Positions 12,765-23,792 of a DNA stretch of 64,000 bases are shown piece by piece. A program made the position numbers and the translations under genes. Under the pieces are notes generated by a model that was not told the origin of the DNA, searched no databases, and saw only the letters and a program-made list of their open reading frames with translations. Within the stretch, counting starts at the first letter, position 1. Each line of letters begins with the position of its first letter. Source of the stretch: Antennarius striatus. Its lineage: Eukaryota > Chordata > Actinopteri > Lophiiformes > Antennariidae. The DNA lies in assembly GCF_040054535.1 (NCBI RefSeq), contig NC_090794.1, positions 489,501 to 553,500 of the forward strand. Reading direction: 5' to 3'.

Positions 12765-13413
12765 GAGCTGCATTTAAAGCACAGACGACACGCTGACAGC
12801 ACGCTAACAGGATGCTAACAGCACGCTAACAGGATGCTAACAGCACGCTAACGGGATGCAAACAGCACGCAGGAGGATGTTTAAATTCACAATGTTAAGG
12901 TTCATCATAGAACTCTTTGACTCCAGCCTGAAACAGTGTTTATCGCAGCATTTAGCCCATCATTAGCATCATTAGCATCCTGTTTAAAATACACGTTTAG
13001 ACTTTATAAATGTAAAGAGTCTACGAGGAAAAACATTTGGGAACATTTGTTTTACTCCAGACCAGAAGAAAAGCTGCCAGACGTTACCAGTGTTCATGGC
13101 TGTTAGCCAGCAGGCTAACTGTGTTGCTAGTTAGCTCGTCTAAACCACCACGCCGTCACACTTTAAATCTATCTACACATCAAATCTCAGCTTTCACAAT
13201 TTTCTTTTTTGTTTCCACGGCAACAGCATCCCTCTCCTCCAGCCGGTCCTGGATCCTCTGTCAGACCCTCTGGTTCTGGATCGGTTCCGACCCGGACCCT
13301 GTTCTGTTTCATCTGAGTCCACAATCTGTCTCCAACATTTGCCCCTCCACCCCCGAGTGCCCCCCTCCTTACAATGCGCCAAAAAGCCTCCCCGGACCCC
13401 CCCACCCCGCCTC

Positions 13414-14196
13414 TCAGACGTACTCCTGGAGGCTGTAGCTGTCCTTCAGTTCTTGTGGGCGGAGTCTGGCGGGGGACAGGTGGCCCCTCCCCTCTCGCTC
13501 CTGCTGGGGGTTGCCTTGACGACCGTTCTCCTGCTCCCCCTCCTCCATCCGGTCCTCCGTCCTGCTCGGTCCGGTTTTTGGCTCCCGGCTCTTCAGGAAT
13601 CTGCCAGGGGGGGGCTCTGGGCGTCTGGTCCCGGTCCCGGGACACGACAGACAAAAGATGACCCCCCCAGCCAGGAGGAAGCCGGCGGAGATGAAGGTGA
13701 CGCACAGCGCCCCCCCTGGCTGGTACTTGCTGTTGTCGGGCAGGTCGGTGGTGAGGAAGGCGGAGACGACCTGGTGGGTGAACCAGGACGCCGGCCCCAG
13801 GGCCAGGAGGGCCGCCAGGACCAGGCAGCCGCCGGCCGCCACCGCCGTGTGCGCCTTGGCCCGCCGGCTGCCCCCCCAGCGGGTGCACTTCAGCCCCAGG
13901 GAGGCCAGGCAGAGCCCGAAGGCCCCCACCAGGCAGGACAGCACCATCCCAGCCCGGGCGGTCTGCAGCGCCGGGGGCAGCGACAGCGGCGACGGCTTGA
14001 CGGTGCAGCTGAAGGCGCCGGAGCTGAACCACACGCAGTCGGTCCACAGCCCCCCCATCCGGGACACGGGGGTCACCGCGCCCGCCCAGGCGCTCAGGCA
14101 CACCTTCCAGTTGGGCAGCAGGGTGGCCATGGCGGTGCCCAGGACCCCCAGGAGCGCCAGGGCGAATGCCAAGATCTGGAGGGCGGCGGACAGCAT
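13414..14196 (-). CDS. cldn20: Claudin-20
   Basis: Single-exon claudin of 260 residues, a four-pass membrane protein of tight junctions. Membrane segments lie at about residues 5-26, 80-102, 115-136 and 161-186. The first extracellular loop carries the claudin signature: W30, G49-L50-W51, C54 and C64. The C terminus ends LQEYV, a PDZ-ligand type YV tail for ZO scaffold proteins. Similarity to CLDN20 is clear in ATLLPNWKV, the HGLW-like GGLWTDC stretch, LKCTRWGG and YQPGGA. The single coding exon and position between tiam2 and arid1b on the same strand match human CLDN20. The cytoplasmic tail, from about residue 187, is roughly 40 residues longer than I expect for mammalian CLDN20 and is rich in E, R, P and Q. 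The next ATG-free upstream stretch supports the chosen start. Confidence 0.88.
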   Translation of the reverse strand: MLSAALQILAFALALLGVLGTAMATLLPNWKVCLSAWAGAVTPVSRMGGLWTDCVWFSSGAFSCTVKPSPLSLPPALQTARAGMVLSCLVGAFGLCLASLGLKCTRWGGSRRAKAHTAVAAGGCLVLAALLALGPASWFTHQVVSAFLTTDLPDNSKYQPGGALCVTFISAGFLLAGGVIFCLSCPGTGTRRPEPPPGRFLKSREPKTGPSRTEDRMEEGEQENGRQGNPQQEREGRGHLSPARLRPQELKDSYSLQEYV

Positions 14197-14215
14197 TGGC
14201 CCCTCCCCTCCTACT

Positions 14216-14515
14216 TATGTCCCCGTTACGTCCCCGTTACGTCCCCGTTCATCCGCCTTACATCCCCGTTACGTCCGCCTTAAGTCCCCTTTACGTCCCC
14301 TTTACGTCCCCTTTACGTCTCCGTTACGTCCCCTTTACGTCCCCTTTACGTCCGCCTTACGTCCCCTTTACGTCCCCTTTACGTCCGCCTTACGTCCCCT
14401 TTACGTCCCCTTTACGTCCCCTTTACGTCCCCTTTACGTCTCCGTTACGTCCCCTTTACGTCTCCGTTACGTCCCCTTTACGTCCTGGTCCCCGTTACGT
14501 CCTGGTCCCCGTCAG
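14216..14515. repeat. 12-bp minisatellite upstream of cldn20
   Basis: Units of about 12 bp (cctttacgtccc with variants such as gttacgtcccc and cttacgtccg). It starts about 20 bp upstream of the cldn20 start codon, so it occupies the 5' untranslated or promoter region. The acgtc word recurs in every unit. Confidence 0.93.
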
Positions 14516-14529
14516 GAGGTTTTTCCCCG

Positions 14530-16330
14530 CCCTCTGGAGCGCTGGGGGGTGACGTGAGCGTGACGGACACACAGCTGAGGCTGCTGATGGGGGCGGGGCC
14601 CTGTGCGCTCGCCGCCACTGATGAGGTGATCATGGACTCAATTATGTCCCCTTAAAGCCACGGCGTCCCCTGGGGGCCGGGGGGGGGACTCCGTCCTGCA
14701 GCAGCAGTGAAGTTGACTTCCTGGAGGGAGAAGCAGCGTGAACGAGAACCGTCAGCCAACCCTCGCTTCCCATCGCCGTGGCAACCGTACATACAGTTTT
14801 GTCCGTCCTGGAAACCCCCCCTGTCCTCGCGCCTGAATGGAGAAGACCCCCGTCGGATTGGGGGGCCGGCCGTCGGGACCCTCTTCCTGTTGGCAACTGA
14901 AGGTCGACTGCAGAGCGGCGTTCTTATCTGATGGCTCGCCGGCGCCGCAGAGGCGTTCCGTTGGATCGCAGGAGACGACCGACTGGTACGGGGGGGTCTT
15001 TGTCACGGTTTTGTGCTGGTTCAGAGTTTGAGGGGCGTTTCAAAGCGGGGCTCCGCCCCTCGGAGCTAATTGGGCGCGGCGGCGAGCTGATTGCTGATGG
15101 TATCAGCGCGTCGCAGCAGCGTTTGCTGATGAAACGGCTGTGGCGTGAATCAAGGTGTCGCCGGTCATGTGACCGTGAAGGATGGCCTACTGCAACGCGG
15201 TGATAAGGAGCGCAGCGCCCGCCCCCCCAGCGGCGGTGGGACCCCGTCATTACCATAATCCTCCGGTTTTATCCGACCTGTTCAGACGGGAGCCGCAAAC
15301 AGCCGCTGCCCGGCTCGACCAATCAGACGCAGCGGCGTCAACGCGGAGTGTTGACAGAGAAACAATAATGAGACTCAAAGCCACCGGTTTCCCAGCAGGC
15401 AGAGGGGCGATGACATCATGGCGTTCGTCAAACTGGCGATCGGTGGGAAAACGTGAGGAGGAGGTAAGGTCACGACCCCAAGGAGCTGAACCTGTCCACA
15501 GGGGGGGTCCAGAACCGCGGGTTAGGTTCTATTCTATTTGATTCTATTTGTTTAAAGAAAAGTTCATGAAATGTAAAAGTTTGATGAAAAATCACAAAGA
15601 CTGTATTGAAACTTATTTAACACTTTAAAGTCTGAACTATTCAATAATTTCCAGAAAAATCGACTTTTCCTAAAATAAAGTCTTAAAATTGTATCAATGA
15701 GCTGTAAGTTGTGTATTTTATGTTAAATCTGGAATGGTTTTTCACGTAAAATGCACATGTTTTTATTCATCAAATTTTTCAGGAAAAACTGTTTGAACTT
15801 CTGATGTGGAAATCTAAAAATCCTGAAAGGCTTTAAAGGGTTAAACTTTGCGAGGCCAAACATGAACGTCGGATTGTCCTTGAATGCATCGACATTCAAA
15901 TAGTAATTAAAGGAAAAGAAATACTTTTTTTTTTTAAAAACTGGTGCAGAAAGATTAAAAAATGACTTTAAATAAATTTAATTCTCTATAAATTTGTTTC
16001 CGATTTGCTGGAGTCGATATTTTCTCAGAATTATCTTAAATCATGTTTTGTGTAAAATAATTAAAATGAGTCTATTTGCTGACGCTTCAGGATCTTTGGA
16101 CGTTTTTTACGCTCCATTAAACCGACGAACTCGATCGAACATCTATCAAAGGAGGGGGGGGTCAGGGGCCGTGATGCGTTTAATGACGACGTGTTCGTTT
16201 CAGCTGCGAGCGCTTTGTGTGAACATCCAGCTGCTGCTGTTCTCTGGTGTGAAACATGGAGGGGGTCCGACTCGGGGGGTTTGGTTCTCCGCCTGAAGGC
16301 CCGGCGCAGAGGACGGACGGAGGGCGTTGG
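14530..16330. other. Gene-free stretch upstream of cldn20
   Basis: GC-rich to about 15.5 kb, then AT-rich to 16.1 kb. I see no exon with convincing splice sites or protein similarity. A (CTC)n tract follows at about 16341-16384. Confidence 0.6.
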
Positions 16331-16340
16331 TGCCGCACCT

Positions 16341-17124
16341 CCTCCTCCTCCTCCTCCTCCTCCTCCTCCTCCTCCTCCTCCTCTTCAGAAGTTTACTGGT
16401 TTATTGCAGTAATTCTTTATTCTATTTCTCATGAAACAGATTCTGTTTTTAATTGGAAATATTTGGTTAAAAATAATTTAACATTTTATTCTTTTGTGAA
16501 ATTCTTCATTTCAAAGTGTTTTATATTTAAAATGTGTTCTTTGTTGTTCACTCTAGATTTAATTGTGTATTTTTTGTTTTCTTATCTTTTGATGTGCTAT
16601 CGTCTAACTTTGTTTCATTGTTGTTGAATTTAATTTCACCTTTTTGTTTTTTTTTAACACTATTTTATTTCATATTTTATTTATTTTATTCTTTTATTCT
16701 TTTAATGTCTTTGATTTATTTTGTATTTTATTGTGTTTGACAATAAACAAATGAATGTTTGGTACAAATCTGTTCCTGAATGAAATGTTAATTTATTGAG
16801 AAAGAATAGACAAAGATCAGCTGACTGGAGGAGGAGTTCACCTGATTTAAATTAAATGATCAACAGCCAGAGGTGTTTTAATTTGAAAGGACTTCCTGTC
16901 ACTTTCACTTACATGAAGAAGAAAGAGGAGGAAGAGGAGGAGGATCCCCAAACCTTCATCCAACAAATTAGCCCCACATTAAAGACAGACGTGTGACCTT
17001 TGACCTCTCAGTCAGAGCGATATCAGCTGAACCATCTGGAGGAAACACCCCCCCCATCAGCTCCACCCCCAACGCCATCAATCAGTACAGACAGGAATAT
17101 AAATGAGCTGCTTAGGGTTAGGGT

Positions 17125-17212
<88 letters not shown>

Positions 17213-17488
17213 TAATAATAAAGCAGCTCAGTTTCCTCATTGTGATAATAAATCTAAAGGCAACACTGTTTATAACATACTATAATAATCACATTAATGT
17301 ATTACTGTAAGATAATATACAATAATATTGTGTAATATTCTATTATAAACAATATAACAATACGATATACTATAATATACTATAATATTAGCATAATATA
17401 ACACACAATAATATAATCAGACAATATAATCAATAAACAACATGAAAGCATAAATGGAGACGGAAGACAATTAAACTGGAGACAGGAG

Positions 17489-17520
<32 letters not shown>

Positions 17521-17560
17521 GGAGGAGGAAGAGGAGGAGGAGGAGGAAGAGGAGGGAGAG

Positions 17561-17592
<32 letters not shown>

Positions 17593-17715
17593 GGAGGAGG
17601 AGGAGGAGGAGGAAGAGGAGGGAGAGGAAGAGGCGGAGGAGGAAGAGGAAGAGGGAGATGAAGAGGAGGAGGAGGAGGAAGAGGAGGAAGAGGAAGAGGA
17701 GGAGGAGGACCAAAA
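16341..17715. repeat. Three simple repeats: (CTC)n, (CA)n and a GA-rich tract
   Basis: (CTC)n at about 16341-16384, (CA)n at about 17126-17210, and a purine-only gagga/ggaa tract at about 17484-17711 that is nearly 230 bp long. The AT-rich sequence between them shows no gene. Confidence 0.93.
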
Positions 17716-18265
17716 TTTAACAGGAACATAAAAAAATGGCCTCACCTGATTGGACGGGATCCAGAGATCAATACGTCAGACAGACAGCGATCAATCATCT
17801 GATGATGATGTGTCAGTCACTGATTGGTTGTTGAGTCAATAAGCTGCCAATCAGATTGTGTTCATGTAAAATAAAGGATCAGTTTGACAATCAATCAATA
17901 ATCAATAACAATCACTGGTGTTCTGACCTCTTAAACATAACGACACTCACCCACTGCTGCCCCCCTGCTGTGACCCTGGCCCCCCCTCAGGTGTGACAGG
18001 TCAGCACATTCCTGTTGGCCGGACCGGCTGTGGGGGGGCCAGGGGGGGACGGTCCCACACTGCCCTCTGCTGGTGGGTTCTTCTGCTTCCTTTATGCTAA
18101 GCTACGCTAACGACACACTACAGACATACAGTATAGCATAGAGACGAGATGCTAGCTGTTAGCATACAGCCTGTGGCTATATGCTAAGCTATGCTAACAA
18201 CAAAACAGTAAACACTAGAGTTACAGCTGAGATAAAAATCTAGACGCAAGAAATCTGAAATATTT

Positions 18266-18271
18266 TTTATT
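18266..18271 (-). terminator. Candidate poly(A) signal of tiam2
   Basis: AATAAA on the minus strand about 810 bp past the tiam2 stop codon at 19080. The AT-rich sequence between the two is consistent with a 3' untranslated region. Confidence 0.4.
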
Positions 18272-19079
18272 GAACAATCGAGAAAAATAAATAATTTACC
18301 AAACACTTAACAGTTAATGAAACAGTTAAATTAAAAAGAAATTCTACCAAACAACAACAAATACGATCAATCAATCAATCAGTCAGAGGCTTTGATCCGA
18401 TCCAGCGGCTCCAGACGTTGAATCCAAACCACGTTCGTCAAGAAAAAATCTGAGAACGACAGAAAACATTTTCGACACGACGGATTCACCAGAACCAGAA
18501 CCGAGGGGTCGGTCCGGTCCTGGGGGGTTCACACCCGTGTGGAAATAAACCAGAGGGGTAACAAATTCAATTTCATACAAAATTTAACTTAAAATTCAGA
18601 ATTTTTTTCTAATATCATTAGAAAAACACTAGTTTTTATAAATTACTCAGAATTTATGAACAACTTCAAAGGAAAACTTCAATCAAAAATATTTTGTTGG
18701 TTTGTTCACTTTTAAAGATTTGAATTGAAGAATTAAAAAAGGATAAAGAATTTACCTGAAATTCTGTTAAATATATAAAAATGTTGACTTTAATTTTATG
18801 GTAATTATTTTAATCCTGTAATAATTTATTCATGTTATTTTCTTGTGATGTGAACGTTTTAATGTGAAGGTCTTTTTCTCGGCTGTACGATCACACCTGA
18901 TTGGTCGTCCTCGTCTGAAAAATCTCTCAGCCAATCAATCGCTGGCGGAGGCGGGGCCATCTCAGACGTCCAATCACGTGTGTTCACGCCTGTCGGTGTG
19001 AGCAGATGAAAGCTAACTGCTCGAGTTCGGTTCTGGTCCTGTTAGCTGATAGCGTTAGCTGTTAGCCGTTAGCTGGCCG

Positions 19080-21951
19080 TCATGGCCCCGCCCTCCTGGC
19101 GTCGTAGAAACAGTCCTCGTTGATCATGGAGCTCAGGCTCTGGACGCTGAAGTCTCCCTCCAGCAGGTCGTGTCCTATTGGCCGACGCGGGATGGAGCCC
19201 CGCCTCTCCTCCTCCCCGCCTCCTAACTCCGCCCCCTCGGTGAAGCTCATCCTCTGCAGCTGGGCCTCCAGCTCACTGGTCAGGGAGCAGAGTCGGCTCC
19301 GCCTCCCGGAGTGGTCGGAGGGGGCGTGGCTTGGCAGCAGAGGCTCTGAGCAGGTCTCTCCATTAGCTCCGCCCCTCTCCTCCGGTAGGCGACTCCTCCT
19401 TCCTGCTGTCAACGCCCTGTTGTTGCTCCGCCTGAGGGGGCTGGACTGGGGGCGGGGCCTGAGGACGGAGCGGAGTGCCCCCAGGACGGAGGCTTTCATC
19501 TCCAAACCGCTGGAGGAGGAGGAGGAGTCAATAACAGAACGACATCATGGCGTTGGGGGAGGAGCTAAGGGCTCACCTGCTGCAGAGCTGGAACAGCATT
19601 TCCGGTCGACCTTCGACCTCTGAGCGGATGTGGATCAACTCCCAGACTGACGGATCCACCGGGCCTGAACACACCAGAACCAGAACGTCACCCAAAACCA
19701 GAACCAGGACCAGGACCAGGACCAGGACCAGGACCAGGACCAGGACCTCACCTGTCAGGGGGGCGGGTCGCACCTGAACCTCTGACACTGGGATTAACCA
19801 GCGGAACCTGAAGGGGTCCAGATCAGCTGAGCGGGGGCCGTTCTGTCAGGAGAAACAAACGTGTTGTTTTACTGTTTATGGACCTGAAACGTCCGACTGC
19901 CCCTGAAGGCACCGTGGGCCCACTGAGCCCTGGGTTCTGCCTGTCAGGCTCCAGACGAAGGTTCTCACCGTCCTCCTCCTCATCCTGGCGCTGTCGCGGT
20001 AAACCAGGACCACGGCCCGTTTGAACACTGCAGGAACAGGAACGCCGTTAGCGTTAGCGTCACCGTTAGCATCACCGTTAGCATCACCGTTAGCGTCACC
20101 GTTAGCATCACCGTTAGCGTCGGCGTCGGAACCCACCGAACAGCGTCAGCTCCGGGTCCCTCCTCAGGCGGCCCAGACATGGGAGCGGGTTCAACCAGAC
20201 CACCGAGGACTGGACCAGGAAGTCCCCCATGGAGATCTCCGTCACCTGAGGGGGGGGCCGGGCCTGGCCAGCAGGGGGCGGCGCCTGTCTGCAGGCTCCG
20301 CCCTGCTCGGCGGCCAGCTGGTCCAGCACGGTGCCGTAGTCCTCGTAGATCTTCTGCGTGTCGTTGATGTGGGTCGCCACCTCCTCCATGGCCCGCAGCG
20401 CCTCTGTGGGGGGGGGGCAGTTTAGCGCCCTCAGGGGGCGGAGCTTAAGGGCGGGGCGTGCGGAGGCCTACCTGTCAGGTGGCCATGCTCGGGGGTCCCG
20501 GGGGCCGTCAGGGCCACCAGCTGGCGCAGCAGCAGGGGGTACCTCAGCACGCGCTGCACCGGCTTGATCAGAAACGACTCCAGCGACGCCGAGTGCTGAT
20601 TGGTCGGATTCCTGGCGTCCAGGAAGCGCTTGAAGGCGGCGTCTGTCTTAGCTGTGAGAACGACATCATCATTGGTGATGGGATGGCGTCCGTGGCGACG
20701 GGCGTGGCGCCCGGCGAGGGGGGCGGGGCTCACCTCGCTCCAGGACCTTTTGGACTTTCACGTGATTGGTGCAGAAGCCGCTGTAGTGTTTGAAGTGGTC
20801 GGCGTAGTGCAGAAAGGCCCCGCCCAGCGAGAAGAGGAGCTTCTGAGAATAGCGAGGAAGAAGATGAAGATGACGTGAGGGCGTCGCCCGTGGCGACAGC
20901 GCCGGACGCTCACCTGGAACTGTCCTGGCATCTCCATGGCGACCGGGTCGGGGCCGGCGGCGACGCCCCGCTCCAGCGTCTGCAGGAACAAACGCTGGAA
21001 GTCCAGCAGCTCCGGGAGGCTCCCGAACAACGCCTCCATCTGAGGGGGAGGGGCGGAGTCAGACACGCCCACCGCCACCTGGTGATGTCATCACTGAGCT
21101 ACTCACCTCCTCCCGGGTGAGGAAGGTCTCCTCCCGCAGCGGCGTCAGGTAGACGTCCAACAGGAGCACCAGGTCCTGGAGTGGCAGGGGGGCGCCGTTA
21201 GCATGGTTAGCATAACTCAGTTAGCATAGCTCAGTTAGCATCAGCTACCTTGACGTAGGACCTCTCGGTGTCCAGCAGCTCCTGGATGACTTTACGCAGG
21301 CGCTGACACACGCTCAGGTGGGCGGGGCTTGATGGCTGTAGCCCCGCCTCCCCACAGTAGGGGTTTCTGGGAAGGTTCGGGTCCGTCGCTGGGAAGATCT
21401 GGAACAGAGAGTGGGCGTGGTCCACATTCTGATGGGGGACGAGAGAAAACCCCAGTCCACCGGTGTTAAATGATGAAGATTTAATCATCATCATCATCAC
21501 CATCATCACCATCATCACCATCATCACCACCATCATCATCACCATCATCACCATCACCATCACCATCACCATCACCATCATCATCATCACCATCATCACC
21601 ACCATCATCACCATCACCATCATTATCACCATCACCATCATCATCATCATCATCATCATTATCACCATCACCATCATCATCATCATCATCATCACCATCA
21701 CCATCACCATCATTATCACCATCACCATCATCATCATCATCATCATCACCATCACCATCATCACCATCACCATCATCATCATCATCACCATCATCATCAT
21801 CACCATCATCACCACCATCATCATCATCATCACCATCACCATCATCACCATCACCATCATCATCATCACCATCACCATCATCATCACCATCATTATCATC
21901 ATCGCCATCATCACCATCATCATCATCATCGCCATCATCACCATCATCATC

Positions 21952-21983
<32 letters not shown>

Positions 21984-22182
21984 CATCGCCATCATCACCA
22001 TCATCACCATCATCACCATCATCATCATCACCACTATCACCATCATCATCATCATCATCGCCATCATCACCATCATCATCATCATCGCCATCATCACCAT
22101 CATCATCACCATCATCATCATCACCATCATCATCATCATCGCCATCATCACCATCATCATTATCATCATCACCATCATCATC

Positions 22183-22214
<32 letters not shown>

Positions 22215-23753
22215 CATCGCCATCATCACCATCATCACCATCATCATCATCGCCATCATCATCATTGCCATCATCATTTATAATGAGAGGAAGACGAAGA
22301 GGAGGAGGTGCTCTTCATCTTTCCAGATGAACAGAAACCGGCTCCATTCCTATTGGCTGCCTTCAGACCCTAAGACACGCCCACTGCCTGCAGCATTGCT
22401 ATGGTTACCAGCAGGAGGGCGTCGTCGGGCCGCCGGCGGCTCAGGCAGCAGTTCGTCTCCTCGTCCCAGTCCCCGCCGGGTAACGGCTCCTCCTCTTCCT
22501 CCTCCAGGGGCAGCACCCAGCACAACCCCCCCATGATCAGCAGGGGGGCGGGGGGGCTGGCCCCACTGGGGTCAGAAGTCGCCTCCAGGAGGAGGAGCCG
22601 GTGAGGAGCATCCACGCGTCCGTCCACTGCCTCGCAGCGCCATTAATCCACGCCAGACACCACAAACGCACTAAACCGGATTAACAGGTCATGTGACCAG
22701 GAGGCCTTATCCTCAGCACAAGAGGATTATGGGAAAGGGTGTCTCCAGGTGGGCGGGGCTTCAGAGGTTCCTCTCAGAGAAGAGGTTTCTAGTTTGGACT
22801 CGAAGGAACCGACTTAGAGAGGTAAACAATAACAAACAATAACAAACAATAACAAAACAATAACAAACAATAACAAACAATAACAAAACAATAACAAACA
22901 ATAACAAACAATAACAAACAGTAACAAACAATAACAAACAATAACAAACAATAACAAACAGTAACAAACAGTAACAAACTATAACAAAACAATAACAAAC
23001 AATAACAAACAATAACAAACAAATAATAACAAACTCCAGAGGCCTGTACCCTAAAGCTGGACTACGGTTTAGCCAGATAACTTCAGGCTTAACCCTGGCT
23101 TTTCGGTACCATGAAGGTGTCTGACTTTCTATCGGGCTACGTTGTCGCGGTAACCTATGCTGAACACCTAACCTGCTCCGGAGCAGGATAAGTTCAGGAT
23201 AAGATCAGCAGGTATAACAGCCCCACCTACTGACCAATCAGAGCTCAGCAGGTATAACAGCCCCACCTACTGACCAATCAGAGCTCAGCGGGTATAACAG
23301 CCCCACCTACTGACCAATCAGAGCTCAGCAGGTATAACAGCCCCACCTACTGACCAATCGGTTCTCCTGAAAACGGGCCGTCCGTTCCCTGAGAACCCGG
23401 TGGATCTCGGGTCACAGCTTGTGTGCAGAGCGCTCAGGCAGAGAGAATATTTAGGGATGGCTGTAATCCGGTGGGATTGGCTGAACAATGACTGTAGAAA
23501 GGTAGAGGTTTTGGGGGAGGGGTTACATTACATCTGTCAGCTGCTGGAGCCTCACATCAGGAATGGAACGCACCCCAACCACGCGCTGACAGCCCCCCAC
23601 AGTGTGCATTGACCTGAGGGTCTTTGAGACAGTTCATATATTTCTGAGTGATGTTGGTCATTATTATGATGTCCTGAAATCCCTCGTTGGACGGGTTACA
23701 AGCAAGACACAGATGGAATGTCACTGATCAATGATTTGTTTCAGTAAGTCATG

Positions 23754-23792
<39 letters not shown>

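Noticed and set aside
13339-14557. Plus-strand open frames of about 300 residues opposite cldn20
   Set aside because: Shadows of the GC-rich claudin exon plus the 12-bp repeat; no family features.
21231-22536. Long Met-rich (minus) and Ile/Thr-rich (plus) frames
   Set aside because: Translation of the CAT/CAC array; only the end of the minus frame (PATDPNLPRN through SYVK) is real and belongs to the tiam2 DH exon.
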